From contig NC_134031.1 in the NCBI RefSeq assembly GCF_964204645.1, positions 1,550,001-1,614,000 on the forward strand: DNA of 64,000 nucleotides, given 5' to 3'. A program made the translations under genes and the position numbers. The notes beneath the pieces are model-generated. The model worked only from the letters and a program-made list of their open reading frames with translations, ran no database searches and had not been told where the DNA came from. This stretch comes from Tubulanus polymorphus (taxonomy: Eukaryota > Nemertea > Palaeonemertea > Tubulaniformes > Tubulanidae). How positions within the stretch are numbered: the first letter of the stretch is position 1; each line of letters starts with the position of its first letter. Of the stretch, positions 1 through 11,009 are shown in pieces.

Positions 1-1595
1 ATTAAATGTTTCAATAAACAACATTTCCTTTTGAAATCATATTTTGCGCAATCAAAATTAAACCAGATGAGTTTCACATTTGAGTGAGTGATGTAGCTGT
101 ATAATACAAGCATAGATTTTCAGTAGATATGTGTTTAACAACACTAAATATCACTGATAATTGTTATACATATTTCATCTATATTTCGTATTTCTTTATT
201 GTTTTATGTCTCCATCTTATTACTCATTGTCTTCTGAGACTGTTTGTCTGTGTCGGAATGTGTTAATTGTTGTTTGTCTCACTGTCATGTCACTACTCGT
301 CACCTTTGTTTTTGTATCATTTTCCATGTCTCAACTGTCTGAATCTGTGTTATATAAATAGCTATGTGTAAAAATAAAGTCAGTTCCAGTTTTGGTATTC
401 CAAACTGATAGTTCGCTCACTCGTTACTCTTTCGTTCTGCTCCGGATTTCCGACGTCGACCATTCTTCGAGAATAGGACAGAATATAGCTTTGCTAAATG
501 TGTAAATCATTTCCTCGAGTGAATCCCAGTTACTTCAAGATCTCTGGAGATATCACATAGATAAGCATTCACGAAACACTCCGAGTTCGTGTAGTAACAA
601 GAACATTGAAAATCTCAGCAAACTAAGAAAGAAAAGTCTGAAATATCTCATTGAGCTTATAGTTTATTGAATATCGATTTCATAAACTACAGCTCAAGGA
701 AACATCTGAGACTATATCCTCAGTGCTGGGATTTTGTACCACATTACCGAGAAATTAAGGTTATAAGTAATTAAGAGAATGATTAATTGTAGAATCTTAT
801 ACGAAATGATTAGATATTTTTTAAATTGACACGTACAAACGTTAGCTATAAATAATTATTCAATTATCCATTCTACTAGAGTGAGAGAGGGAGAGAGAGG
901 GTGAGGCCGCTGTTCTTTTGTTCGAGATTTTTTATTGGACGTGTGGAATTTTTTCTAAATAGATCTAAGGTCGAATATCAACTTCTATAATATACATATT
1001 CCCATTCAGAATTTATTACTATATTAGATTCATCGTGAAGGTCATGAACATTGTTTTTGTCACCTCACTTGAGTTAAGCAGTAAATGTACATGTAATAGA
1101 GAATAGTATTGCGTACTGAAATTGGCATTGGACGTGTAATTGTATTGTAATTATATGGTTGAATAGTCCGGACATTCAAATATGAGTTGCTGGTTTAGCA
1201 ATAAGGTTTTTAGTTAGGAGACATGTCATAATGATTTGATTCATAAGAGGTCAATCGGAATTTTCGATTGTAAAATCAGAATTATCCATATGCTGTAATT
1301 GTAAAGGGGCTGCATTCATTGTTAAATGACATCGTGGCTGCTGAAGTAGCAACGCTTTCGATCCCCCCCAAAAATACAGACGAGACAATAAGCTTCATTT
1401 TGGTGTTATCTTCTATTTTTCACATTGCTGAATATATTTCAAAGCATTACTATCAGCATTGATAGAACATTGATATTTCGTAAGGGGGTGCTGATTTTCA
1501 GAGGGATGGATGTAAAAATGAAAGGGGTATAAGCCGCCCCTGTAAAACCTGTTGCGGAGAACACTGACTGAGAACAGTGAAAGGTATATACTGAC
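1..1595. other. Left-edge non-coding stretch with an LTR-like segment
   Basis: No coding exon can be supported here. A TATA-like TATAAATA near 351-358 is followed by AATAAA near 370-375, a spacing seen in the U3/R part of LTR retrotransposons. I see no matching second LTR, primer-binding site or gag/pol reading frame, so this is only a possible solo LTR or an ordinary promoter. A short purine run (GA-rich) lies at about 881-904. An imperfect inverted repeat at about 636-713 belongs to a dispersed family also seen near 28.06, 50.6 and 54.1 kb. Any further 3' exons of the minus-strand gene that starts to the right should also lie here or beyond the edge, but none is recognisable. Confidence 0.3.
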
Positions 1596-4500
1596 CTCAT
1601 CAGCCTCTAGTGGTTTCCTACGCGATGAAATTGTTATATTCGTTCGTGAGATTTGTCTTTGTCGCGCTGCAAATACAGTCTCCTCCTGAGGTATCGGAGG
1701 CAAAGCTGAAAGAAAATAAAATTTTATGAAAAAAAAAAAAAGATTTTCGGCAGAAAATTGTTCACCTTTTTAATATAACCTCACAACCTGGAAATTATTG
1801 AAACACTTCATCTATTTTTACGAATGGCTGAGATTTAGGGCACGAAGGCTATCGGTGATTCTATCAGGTAGAACAGTAGAGCAGCAGCGATGATGTATAA
1901 GAGTTCTTGAAAAATTACATCAAACATAGTTGGAACAAAGAAAAACCACAGGAAAAAAAGTCGAATGATCATTAGCTGATATCAGAGACAACTGTTTAGT
2001 GTAAAACAGCGTTTGTTTACATTTTGTTTATAACGACCGACGCCCCCCTCCAACCCCTTCACTAATCGCTTACATCATCTCTATAGGTAAAATACCTCAA
2101 CAGCAACAGCATCACACTGAACTTCACAGTACAAATATTTGCCGCTTGAAAATTTTGAAATTGGAAATATTTTGAAACTGAGCTCAGGGGCCAGGATCAG
2201 TGAAATTGTCCCTAAGGCTGTTCCAGGTTCCTTCAGTACGGTCCCTTCAGTACGGTCCCAGCAGCCTGAGTGAAAGTGTTACCCTCCCAGAATCAGTCCT
2301 TTTATAACTGTGGTCCTCTCTGTCGAGATAAATACGTCCCAGCAGCCTGAAAGAAAGTGTTACCCTCCCAGAATCAGTCCTTTTATAACTGTGGTCCTCT
2401 CTGTCGAGATAAACACATCCCAGCAGCCTGAGTGAAAGTATTACCCTCCCGGAATCAGTCCTTTTATAACTGTGGTCCTCTATATCGAGATAAACACATC
2501 CCAGCGGCCTGAGAGAAAGTGTTACGCTCCAAGGCCCTCTCCCTAGTTATAAACACATTGTGTACTGGTTATGCACCCGATGCAAAGATCTAGAAGCCCC
2601 AGATATCGGTCAGTTAGCCATTAATAGACCTAATTTAAATGCCAAACATTAATGATAATAGTTGTGGTAATTAGCAGAGTCTATCGAGTAGTAGTGTATA
2701 GACACTGTACTCGGAGCTGGTGGTTCATTCCTAACTAAATAACAACCATACTCTGATGCGAAAACTCAGATTTTAGTCTCGCAAAGAATGCAATATATGC
2801 ATTATTTCATAACTTTATGATTTATTCGGGTACTCAATTCTGTTTTATTACATCGGGTTTTCCCCCTTGTGACATGTGATATGAGTCATTATTCAACCCG
2901 CCGAACCCTTACTAAAATCGAACAACCTTCTGGATAACCGTGGATCCAGTTACTATTTTTCCCTATATTATAGTGACCTCGTAACACCAGCGATGTTCCA
3001 TGATATTTATTTATTTGTAACAATTGTTACCCCGGTAATGAAGCATATAAATCTTCAGCTTCGGCAAAAAGTGTAATGAATGATTCGATACCGGTTACAA
3101 ACAGCTGCCAAATAGATCATACAACACCTACTCACTACATCCTCTCATAACCTATAAAACTTTGAACTCTCGTTATCAGTTCCGAAATATAAACAGCTCC
3201 GAGGAAAAATTCTGCATTTTTATGACTAGTGGTTTCTAACATGTTTTTTTTACGAGACCTCTGGGCAGTAAACGCTCAAACACTCATAAAACATATTTCA
3301 GGTACGGGCTGCGAGAGCGTGGTTACGTTCTGAGAAAATGATATAAATTATCATTATCATCATCAGTTATCCAGACCTCTACGCCGCCGGGTATCAGTAA
3401 CAACTGTGTGTACAGTTACAAACTAGATAAAACTGAAATGTTCAACGTATTTTCATATTACTCCGACTGACTCTACAGACTCCTCCGGAGAGAAACAGAT
3501 CCGGAGTGGGTAAAGAAACATATGTTCCCAGCAGGGAAATTCCATTCTGCTCGACATGTGCAACCACTTTCATGGATGAATGAAAATTCAGTTCGGTTTC
3601 TGGATTTTGACCTTTTTATACTAAACATTGACTCGGTCGATCTCTTACCAGACACTGATTAGTTTTTTTTTTTATGAGACAGAAGCTCTTTGAACATCCT
3701 GATAAAAATCAGATGTAGATTTTTTGCATGTTTAGGAGTCAAATTCAACAACTGTCGATGTCGTTCTAGCTCTTGTATGCTTTTCGAATTTTTAAAAAGA
3801 TGATGGCAAACCAGTTGCAGTTCTCTTCAAGAAACAGCGTCCAGTATTACATAACTTTTACCCTGGGATATTCAAGACAAATCAATTTTCCGTTGATGAA
3901 AACCTCCCTCATTCAGTTGCCACTCATATTATCGGATGATACATAGTTACTCTTGAAAACCAGACCAGACTAACAGATAGGCCCTATTTAATTGTAGTAG
4001 TTTTCACCAAAAATGGAAGTAATTTGAAATCAAAAATAGTAGTACAACTAAACCCTGGACCTACAGGTCATTTAATATTAAACCATGCAACATTCTAAAT
4101 ATTTTAGAATCCAAACATGCATGAATTGAGATAGGGTTAATAATACCTAGGGTGCTAGGGTAAGGGGATAGGGGGTAGGGGGTAGGGTTAGGGGGTAGGG
4201 GGTAGGGGGTTGGGAGGTAGTACGTACCTGTATTAGGTCTGTGTTTTGGTAGTGCAGTAGGAGTAGATGAAGGAGGAATGTGTCGAGGAGGTAAAGGAGG
4301 AGGTAAATCATCGGTGATTATCTCCGCTTCACGACGTTTACTGCGAGCTCCGTTCGAGAAACTCTTCGGTCGTTCCGGCAACAATGGAGGTTCAACGTCA
4401 TCGTCGACCTTCTCGTCGGTTTCCGTGACGACGATCAGCGGAGCAGACGTAGTAACTAAATCACGTTCTTCAGAATGTTTCTCGATGGAATTTTCGTAAT

Positions 4501-5211
4501 TAGATTTTTTCTCCTCGATGATCGTATTGTAAATATTTTCCTCTTCAATTTTGCTGTTTTTATCAGTTTGTTGCGATGATTGAGGATTGTGACGATGTTT
4601 TAAACGATATTGTTCGATCAATTGTGTGGCTAAAGTGCGTAAATAAGGAGGTTTCGGGGGTATGCTGGGTTTGTCTGTAATAGTGCGAGTTGTATTTTGA
4701 TCACAAGATGCCGAGTTCAATTTTTTACCATCATTTTCAGTAACTGCTTCTACGACTGGATCGGTGATTGGTTCTCCCATTGGTTCTCTGCACGGTTCTC
4801 CATCTGGTTCTTTATCCAATTCTCTATCTGATTCATCGACAGGTACTCTGATTGGTTCTTTGAGCATTTCTCTGATTGGTTCTTTGAGCAGTTCTCTGAT
4901 TGGTTCTCCGATTGGTTCGTAATAATCGTCGGGATCGGAATTATCGTTTTGAGAATTCGACGGTTCGCGTCTGTCAGCGACGTTCTGCGAGCCGCGTCGT
5001 CTAGGTGGCACCACCGGTGGTACGTCGCTCACCGGCGCCACCAGTCCGCCGCCATCGTCCGGCGTTTTAACCGATGTTTCGACCAGTAGCGGCTCCTCGC
5101 GTATTCCGTCGAGGCGATCCGCGAACGTCGACCGACGTTTAGCCGCATCCTCCGAGAGTTTCTCTTTAGCTAACGTTATCCGTAAATATTCATCGAGTCC
5201 AGGAAGAATTT
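1596..5211 (-). CDS. Unidentified Pro/Glu-rich adaptor-like protein, partial (3' exons)
   Basis: I do not recognise this gene. Two exons join in phase: 4228-5211 (acceptor TAG, phase 1; donor GTACGT, phase 1) and 1596-1705 (acceptor TTTCAG, donor GTCAGT, phase 0). Together they encode about 365 residues. The upstream exon begins with a compact helical stretch (LPGLDEYLRITLAKEKLSED). It then becomes low-complexity, with a run of EPI/EPIRE-type repeats, several polyproline stretches of SH3-ligand type (PPLPPRHIPP, PPVVPPRRR, PPKPP) and basic spacers. The second exon continues with ALPPIPQEE and a basic SSRRKPL segment. The composition suggests an intracellular adaptor or scaffold tail that binds SH3 domains, which is inference. 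Neither the true start nor the stop is seen. The 5' exons should lie to the right (5.2-11 kb) and the 3' exons to the left. The open frame past the 4228 donor is G-rich repeat and was excluded. Confidence 0.5.
2257..2530. repeat. 81-bp tandem repeat, about 3.4 copies
   Basis: Units begin with CCCAGCAGCCTG or a close variant at 2257, 2338, 2419 and 2500, giving an exact 81-bp period. Only a few substitutions separate the units. It lies in the intron of the unidentified Pro/Glu-rich gene. Confidence 0.85.
4141..4220 (+). repeat. G-rich telomere-like repeat, (TAGGGGG)n with TTAGGG
   Basis: About 80 bp of degenerate TAGGGGG/TAGGGTTAGGG units on the plus strand. The block starts within 10 bp of the splice donor of the exon ending at 4228. 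The runs of three to five G could form G-quadruplexes. On the transcribed (minus) strand it reads as a C-rich CCCCTA run. Confidence 0.75.
4745..4925 (-). repeat. Coding minisatellite (EPI-type peptide repeat)
   Basis: Within the 4228-5211 exon, short DNA units containing GATTGGTTCTC recur many times. On the minus strand they encode a periodic peptide of the form EPIRE-LLKEPIRE with GEP variants. The repeat stays in frame throughout, which supports translation. Unit length varies between about 12 and 30 nt. Confidence 0.7.
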
Positions 5212-5264
5212 CTACAACAAACAAATAATCAAACTGTTAAATATTTGAAAATTTTCAACTCTAG

Positions 5265-5405
5265 ACCGCTGAGTTGTAACCTCTAAAACATCAAAACGAG
5301 GCCATTAAATTCATGAGACTGGTCTAATAGAAAAACTGGTCTTATAGAAAGTCTCGTTTTAAGACTGGTCTTAAGTCTTGACTGTGCAACTGACCCTGGC
5401 ATAAA
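5265..5405. repeat. Imperfect palindromic repeat
   Basis: An inverted-repeat segment with AAAACGAG on one side and CTCGTTTT on the other, plus repeated ACTGGTCTTA motifs. Its make-up resembles the palindromic elements at 32.9-33.1 kb. It lies immediately upstream of the exon at 4228-5211. Confidence 0.45.
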
Positions 5406-5692
5406 CTATCTCATCTGAGGTAATTTTGAAGATCAGATAGTTTGATTGACTGACAGTATGATTGGATACTAATCAATTTCAATGAAGGATTTACTGATCT
5501 ACAGTTTGAGGTCTGCCTAATTTTCTAAATTAAGATAAAGTCTTCTGATCGAGGATGAATGTGTTTCATTTTAAATGATGCGTGAAACAGAAGAACAGGA
5601 GAACGTTCAGTTGCTGAAGTTGAGGGTCAGGAGAGTTGGCACTCACTCACTCAGTCCGTCTGTCTGTCTGTCTGCATGGTCAGTGAGATAAC

Positions 5693-5836
5693 CTTGAGAC
5701 TTATCAACGCACAAACATACAGAAACTATTTCATTATCGCAAAGATAAGTTTCAACCATTTCAGAACTATAAATATTGCATAATCTCTTACTCTCAATAA
5801 TCTGATCATGAAATATTCTAAAATCCCGAAACCAAA
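5693..5836 (-). other. Candidate additional exon of the unidentified gene
   Basis: A 144-nt open stretch flanked by a pyrimidine-containing acceptor (CTGAAAG) and a GTTATC donor. Both borders are phase 1, so it joins the 4228-5211 exon in frame. It would encode about 48 residues beginning WFRDFRIFHDQ. I cannot match the peptide to a family, and a second possible donor (GTATGT) lies inside it, so it could be chance. Confidence 0.25.
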
Positions 5837-8800
5837 CTTTCAGAGCAGCGATACAAATATAATCATAAACACACATTATATAAACACGACATTTTCCTAG
5901 AAAAACGAAGTCAGCGATAAAAAACTAGTTACGCGCGTCGTGTGTAGGGTCTATGGGTCTAATTTCAGATCAGCCACTTGAGAGTGAATGTAAAAATGTC
6001 AAAACACCTCTTTACTGGTGCTTGACAGCAGACAAATTCTCTCTAGTATAATCGAACGCCACGTATGAGTTCAGATATAAGTAACCATCATTTCCCTCCA
6101 AATGATCAGTCTCAGACTGGAGACATTTTTAAAATCTGTCTAGTGCGGACAGAAAAAAGCTTTTAGAGAGCTTTAAATCTTTCCCTCCCCGACAATGCGA
6201 TACATAGACAAAGAGCAGTTTGACAAACCGCGTTTAGACCTAATTCCGGCTAAAATTTTTAAAACTAAATTGAAAACGTATTGGGTGATTTTTAAACCGA
6301 TAGGTCGACATTTGTATAGAGTGAATATCTGTGGTTTCTTCAGAATCAACTCCGTATGAATCATTGCCATTATTTTCAACGTCGCTCGCATTTTTTAGAA
6401 CCATTTTTAACGTAAAATACAGTTACAGCGAGCAACTTGTGTTCTACATGTCTAAATCTTCATCGACACTACACTGTTTTACCGCTCGTCTAGAAACAGA
6501 CAAATGGCTTTCAATTTTTAAGAATATTTTTTTGTAGGCAGCACTGCTGAAAATCGTAACATATACATTTCACCATTTGCAAGACTATGAGTACCGCAAG
6601 CCGTCAGACAGGTAGAAAAAATATCCGGTAATTATTTACACAAAGATTTGTAACGAAATTTTTTTAAAAATTCTCATGTTATTTCATTCATGTTATAGCC
6701 CTATATTAGCGCGGTATTCAAAGAACAAAGTGCAAGCAATGCGGGATATTTCACATCCCTAACTGCGAACAATAACACACTTATAATGGGCCGAAATTTT
6801 TCTGGTTTTTTTGCGTCATAAAGACTTTTTGATTAAACAACCTCTCATTGAGAGAATTTCTGAAGGTGTGTTCTCGGACTTTCTTCATAAGTACCGGTAG
6901 CCTGTCGAGTAAAAAACAAACGGATAATGCGTTATTTGGTTGCAATAGAAAGCCTTTCAATCAATCGGAAAAGTCACAAGGACAACACCAGCACCTTGAA
7001 GCACCTTGCATCCAACTCTCCTTCCTGAACAGTAGGTGATAATTATTATCAACATTTATGAAACAAAACACTGTTTACTGTTTACTCACCGCTGATGAGT
7101 GCTGAGGGTTAAGTGGCAAACATTTGACTTTATTATTTCACGAGGCGTTACACAAATAACTCTCTCCCACACAGATCATCTCCCCATTTAACTTACTATT
7201 TTCAATTCTGATATTTTTGTAAGTCGATACGGGAGTCATAAAATATGTTCAGGAAAACCGGCGGCCAAATGCGTGACCTACACGCGATGACCCCCTAATG
7301 ACTGGTCTAATCCGGAGTAAAACGGTCGGATCTCAATAGGAGGGGAAAATTAGGAAAAACATACATTGAACCGATAGTTTACACAAGCCGTATATAGAAA
7401 CTGATAATAGAGAGCGCGAAATCAGACATTATTATCATAAAACTAAATAAGAGTCTCACAGTCAGTTGGCCTATATGCCAATAATACCTATACACCATAT
7501 CTCAATACACGCCAGGCACCGATACATTGATACCGACGAGAATAGTAGTTCTTCACGGATTTTTTTCTGATGGAATAATTAGCGATATAATACACGTGTA
7601 TAAAGTAATTAGACCTCGTTAATATCGTTTTCTAATAATTTGATCCATTTTTAGGTAATTACGATTTCTATAATGTATTCTTTACGGAAGATCGGGCATT
7701 TTTTTTTATCGTCATGGATACAGAGAAGGTCGAATGCCGTCCGTTAATTCAACGGATGACATCATCGCGCGGAATTCTAAACCCGAACGATTCGGCACGC
7801 GACGACCGTATGTAGAACTGAGGATGAGCTGAAATATTATCATCGAAACTATCACGAAGGTGGTGATGATCGCGTTAACCTAAATATACAACCCCGGATG
7901 AACAGAACGAAAAAAAACAATATCGTAAAAATTAACGATGTCTCTGACAGGAAAACAGTCATCAGTATAGGCTGTAATATATAATCGCTTATTTCCTCAA
8001 TACTTCACCATATATGTTTCCTGTAGTAGATATAATATATATATATATATATATATATCCGTTTGGAAAGGTATAGACTTACTTTATAATTATGATTTCA
8101 ATCTATCATTCATTTAATCCTATTATAAATAGCCCTGAAATCGACGGATTCTTTTGGGCTGAACATTCATTTTATGGATTCATGGATTATTTCACGGTTT
8201 TACAAGAGTAGGCCTACTATAGACTAGGCCTATGAGGCTGTTCGAAACACATTTTTGGGGAAATTTTGATACCCCTCCTATCCCCCCTTTTGTAACAAGC
8301 TGTCATTTTGGCAGACCCCTATAATATTACGTAATAAATGTTACACCCTCCCCTTAATGATTTGCATCTTTATCACGGTTTGAAACTGTGGCTTTCAATG
8401 TGTTATGAGGAGTTGTCTTTCCAGTTAAAATAAAGCTAGAAAACGGTCCAACTTCACTGCTAGTTTCACTTCAAAAAAGTTGCTCATGATTCTTTACTTC
8501 AGAGAAATTCCAACAGTTTGTTAAGTAACAGATGCTGAGACTCTCCCTCTCCTTGCAACAATCTGTAAAAACTTTTTGAACCCCAGACGCGTAACGTAAT
8601 TTTTGAACAGCCCCTACAGGGCAAACTGGATAAATTTCTGTTCAGTACAAAATAAACGCTATGCCTACTAGAATGAGGTATCGGTTGAATGTATAAACCA
8701 CTATTCCAAATAAACTTTGATCCTTTTGTGTCCATATCGTGTATCAGGCTTTCCCAGAAATTTACGATACCGAATGTATCTTTAAACACAAAAGAAACTC

Positions 8801-11009
8801 GCGCTTGATCATAAATAAAAATCAAAGTAAAAAGCGCCCGGAAACAGCTATAGGCTTATACATCGATACCAATAAAAGGAATCTGCCCACATGAATTTCC
8901 TCCGAAGTCAAAACAAGTTTTCTATTCGAGTTTGAATTTTCTTTTTATTCCTGGAAACAATTTATGGGCATTAAAATCGTGAAGCGTTAAAATTTCAACT
9001 TGGAGCATGACCTCACTGAACTTACTTCTTACTGCTTATCTGTTAGGACTGGAAAATATGCTGAAATTTTGAATGCTAATGAATAGGATAAAAAAAGCGA
9101 CAAAAAAATTCTGTAAAACGGCTACTAGGTAATTTAATAAAAAACCCAAATGGAACTGATACAAAATAAAAGGCTTCTAAACTAAAAACAAACTCTTTCA
9201 CTGATGCAATTTCCTTATCTTATTTAGGGCCTACTCATTATCTGTCTGTATTAATTGCTGTATTTAACAAGCCATAAAAAATACAATAAAAATTGTTTTC
9301 TCAATTTTCAGCAATAAAATCCTTTGTACAGTAAACTTGTCTTTGAACACTTATATATGACAAGTATTAGCTTACCACTTTATTAATTGCAGGTAAGAAG
9401 AAAACAACTGTTTAAAAGAGTTAAAAACAAACTGAAACCCGAATAAAACTAAATTGGATTTTACTTTAAGAAGTGAGATTTAATTTGTTTTTACCTTCGA
9501 TTGTCTCGATAGAAACTTGTAAAAGCTGACGTCGCATTGTCATTTATTATTCCCCATGTTTAACTCATCCTTTCAATGATATTCGATAAATCCAGCGCCT
9601 GGTGATATCGACGACGGACCAACTCTCTCTCCTCCGTTTACTACCTGTCATTCGAATAAACTTCCATCAACTTTTGCTCTTTTAGTTCAGATTTCTGCCA
9701 ACAGATGGTGATAGTATTCAGTGTCGAATTGATTATTCTATCACTGCGGTTTATCACTTAGTTTTAGACACAGCAACTTTTATAACTCTTGACATTCTCA
9801 AAACAATTAAAACGTATAATACTCTCTGATCAGCGCGTAATAGGGACAGATTTTAAGTTAATTAATAATCCATTATGTATACAGTTTTAGGAAGAAAGGG
9901 ATTGATTTTGACAATATCAGTTTGATGGACCAAGTTGGGTCTTGACAAATATCTGCAAATTATCTTCATTTATCCATTGAGAACCGATAGATTTTACCCT
10001 GCAACGTTTTATGCATGAACTATATTCAATTTTTGATTGTAATTTCTACTTACCGAATTGATCCTCGAAAACACTAAAATACTCGACCTTTCAGAACGAT
10101 ATATACATTTCAAAAATCCAACTTCACAACTGGCCGCAATTTATGAAAATAGGTCTAAGTGTATAACGGTCCCTCCAGTGGTATAGCCTAGGGTATTGTA
10201 AAAAGTATAGGCCTAATTGTGTGTTGTGCAAGTGCCAACTGGGCTGCCGACAAGCTTAGATGTGATTATATCAACAGCACAAAAATCATACGTTCCGACA
10301 CTGCACATTTACACTGGGCCCGTTGACAGTTGTTGACGCTCAACTCGCAACTACTAAAGCAACTGGCAATGTCGTCTCAGGGCTTCCATACATAAGATCA
10401 CTAAGAATTCCAAAAATCCTAAGAGCAACACAATAAAAGAAATGGCGTAGAGATACAATCATTTATTACACCAAGCCAGCAGACAATAAATGAGTAAAAT
10501 GACAAAATCGATATAAAAAGTAAGGTCTAAGCCAGCTTAGAACCTAATGCGTTAAAATGTTTATGCTAAATCTATCTTAACTAATTACAATCTACAGGGT
10601 CCCTCCAGCTATCAGTCGTTTTGGATATAATAATGAGTTTTAAAGGAGAAAGCGTCTGCATCACTTTCATATCCCAATTACAGTAGACTCCTCCTAAATC
10701 GGTGCTGTTTATCTCGGTAAACCATTAATTTGGAGGTTTTGTAACAAAATTCCTATCCTTCCTTATTTGGTAACCGCCTTTGTTAGGTAAAAACAAATCC
10801 TTGTATCGATTTAGGCACAGTTACTGTATAACTTCTAAAATTTCTAAACATTGAAGGAGTTTTAAAGGAATTTATGGCATTTTGCTCAAGTCAAATGAGT
10901 TTCAAGCTTTTTAAGGAATCAAGGAGTTGTAGGGACCCTGATCTAAAATGTTATAAAACTGATCTCTCTCTCTCGAATGTAAGCGAAGTTCTTTAAAACT
11001 CACACAGTT
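5837..11009. other. Spacer or intron without a supported gene
   Basis: About 5.2 kb in which I see no exon I can support. It should include the promoter and 5' exons of the unidentified minus-strand gene, if those are not further away. A CpG-richer patch at about 7730-7830 could be a promoter. A short (TA)n run lies at about 8033-8058. Near 8230-8300 and 8555-8620 are degenerate copies of a dispersed repeat that contains a GAACAGCCCC-type motif. The MITE-like element at 10594-10940 is listed separately. Confidence 0.5.
10594..10940. repeat. MITE-like element (GGGTCCCT ends)
   Basis: The element starts CAGGGTCCCT and ends AGGGACCCTG, which are inverted ends. Inside are AAGGAGTTTTAAAGGA and AAGGAATCAAGGAGT motifs. 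The same internal motifs recur at 31.50-31.76 kb and 32.33-32.49 kb, so this is a dispersed non-coding family. It lies just downstream of the MIIP stop codon. Confidence 0.6.

Noticed and set aside
6173-6537. Short overlapping open frames on both strands
   Set aside because: None has matching splice borders with the neighbouring gene or a recognisable domain.
8499-8825. A 108-residue minus-strand open frame
   Set aside because: No splice-site support or recognisable motif, and it overlaps a dispersed non-coding repeat.
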